Source of the DNA: Acidicapsa dinghuensis
GTDB taxonomy: Bacteria > Acidobacteriota > Terriglobia > Terriglobales > Acidobacteriaceae
Length of the DNA stretch: 64,000 bases
Assembly (NCBI RefSeq): GCF_025685685.1
Contig: NZ_JAGSYH010000005.1
Coordinates: 62,001 to 126,000, forward strand
Direction of reading: 5' to 3'
Part shown: positions 63,953-64,000 of the stretch, in pieces
Layout: every line of letters starts with the position of its first letter
How positions within the stretch are numbered: the stretch's first letter is position 1
Notes under the pieces: model-generated
What the model was told of the DNA's origin: nothing
Seen by the model: only the letters and a program-made list of their open reading frames with translations
Database searches by the model: none
Made by a program: the position numbers and the translations under genes

Positions 63953-64000
63953 ATGCCGAAATTCCTGATTGAGCGCAATATTCCCGGTGCGGGTAACCTG
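63953..64000 (+). CDS. DUF4242 (SCO4226-like nickel-binding) protein, start only
   Basis: Only 16 codons are in the window: MPKFLIERNIPGAGNL, after GAGG. This beginning matches, as I remember it, the DUF4242 family, whose members are small ferredoxin-like proteins, one of which (SCO4226 of Streptomyces) binds nickel. The rest is beyond the edge, so this is a weak assignment. Confidence 0.5.
   Translation, partial: MPKFLIERNIPGAGNL

Overview
The window looks like chromosomal DNA of an Acidobacteriota member of class Terriglobia (Granulicella, Edaphobacter or Terriglobus type). The evidence is a tandem set of very long ADOP-type (acidobacterial duplicated orphan permease) transport proteins, a cupin whose ligand residues match, as I recall the numbering, the hydroxynitrile lyase of Granulicella tundricola, a hopanoid gene (hpnJ), many secreted peptidases and a moderately high GC content. 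There is no rRNA, tRNA, CRISPR array, phage or insertion sequence that I can support. The genus is inference.

Region by region. 1-12.2 kb (minus strand): a MacB-like ABC exporter operon made of an HlyD-type adaptor, one ATPase and four successive ADOP permeases, the last cut by the window edge. 12.4-15.1 kb (plus): a TetR regulator with a palindrome at its start, an overlapping Lnt-like CN-hydrolase membrane protein, and a BON-domain lipoprotein. 15.1-18.9 kb (minus): exported isoaspartyl peptidase and amidohydrolase, a DUF2314-like protein and a family 5 uracil-DNA glycosylase. 19-23 kb: an exported aldose epimerase, a neprosin-family glutamic peptidase without a signal peptide, a CPCC protein and the cupin. 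23.3-26.8 kb: the proteostasis block tig-clpP-clpX, with a histidine-rich trigger factor. 26.9-30.1 kb: a fatty acid desaturase, an aldo/keto reductase and a YopT-like C58 cysteine peptidase. 30.2-42.4 kb: hisS-aspS, an M1 aminopeptidase, a gamma carbonic anhydrase, a sedolisin, lon and a second aldo/keto reductase. 42.5-44.4 kb: unknown small genes, partly in a low-GC pocket. 44.4-52.0 kb: a MATE exporter, a paired four-helix SMR/DMT-like transporter whose first gene seems to start with CTG, hpnJ, and a TolC/TPR/HlyD export operon without its own inner-membrane pump. 52.2-64 kb: queF, a hydrolase, an ankyrin protein, a Spinster-type MFS carrier, uvrA with a basic tail, a CPBP membrane protease, an amino acid permease and the start of a DUF4242 gene.

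How the genes work together. Three themes recur. One is export: the ADOP exporter, the adaptor/TolC operon, and the MATE, MFS and SMR-like carriers. The second is protein quality control and peptide turnover: Tig, ClpXP, Lon, the M1 and S53 peptidases, isoaspartyl peptidase, amidohydrolase and CPBP protease. The third is two effector-like peptidases (neprosin and C58) that lack signal peptides. The strongest leads are those two peptidases, the SMR-like pair with a CTG start, and a sharp reversal of strand G/C bias near 45.8 kb. No complete new multi-gene system could be proved from sequence alone.
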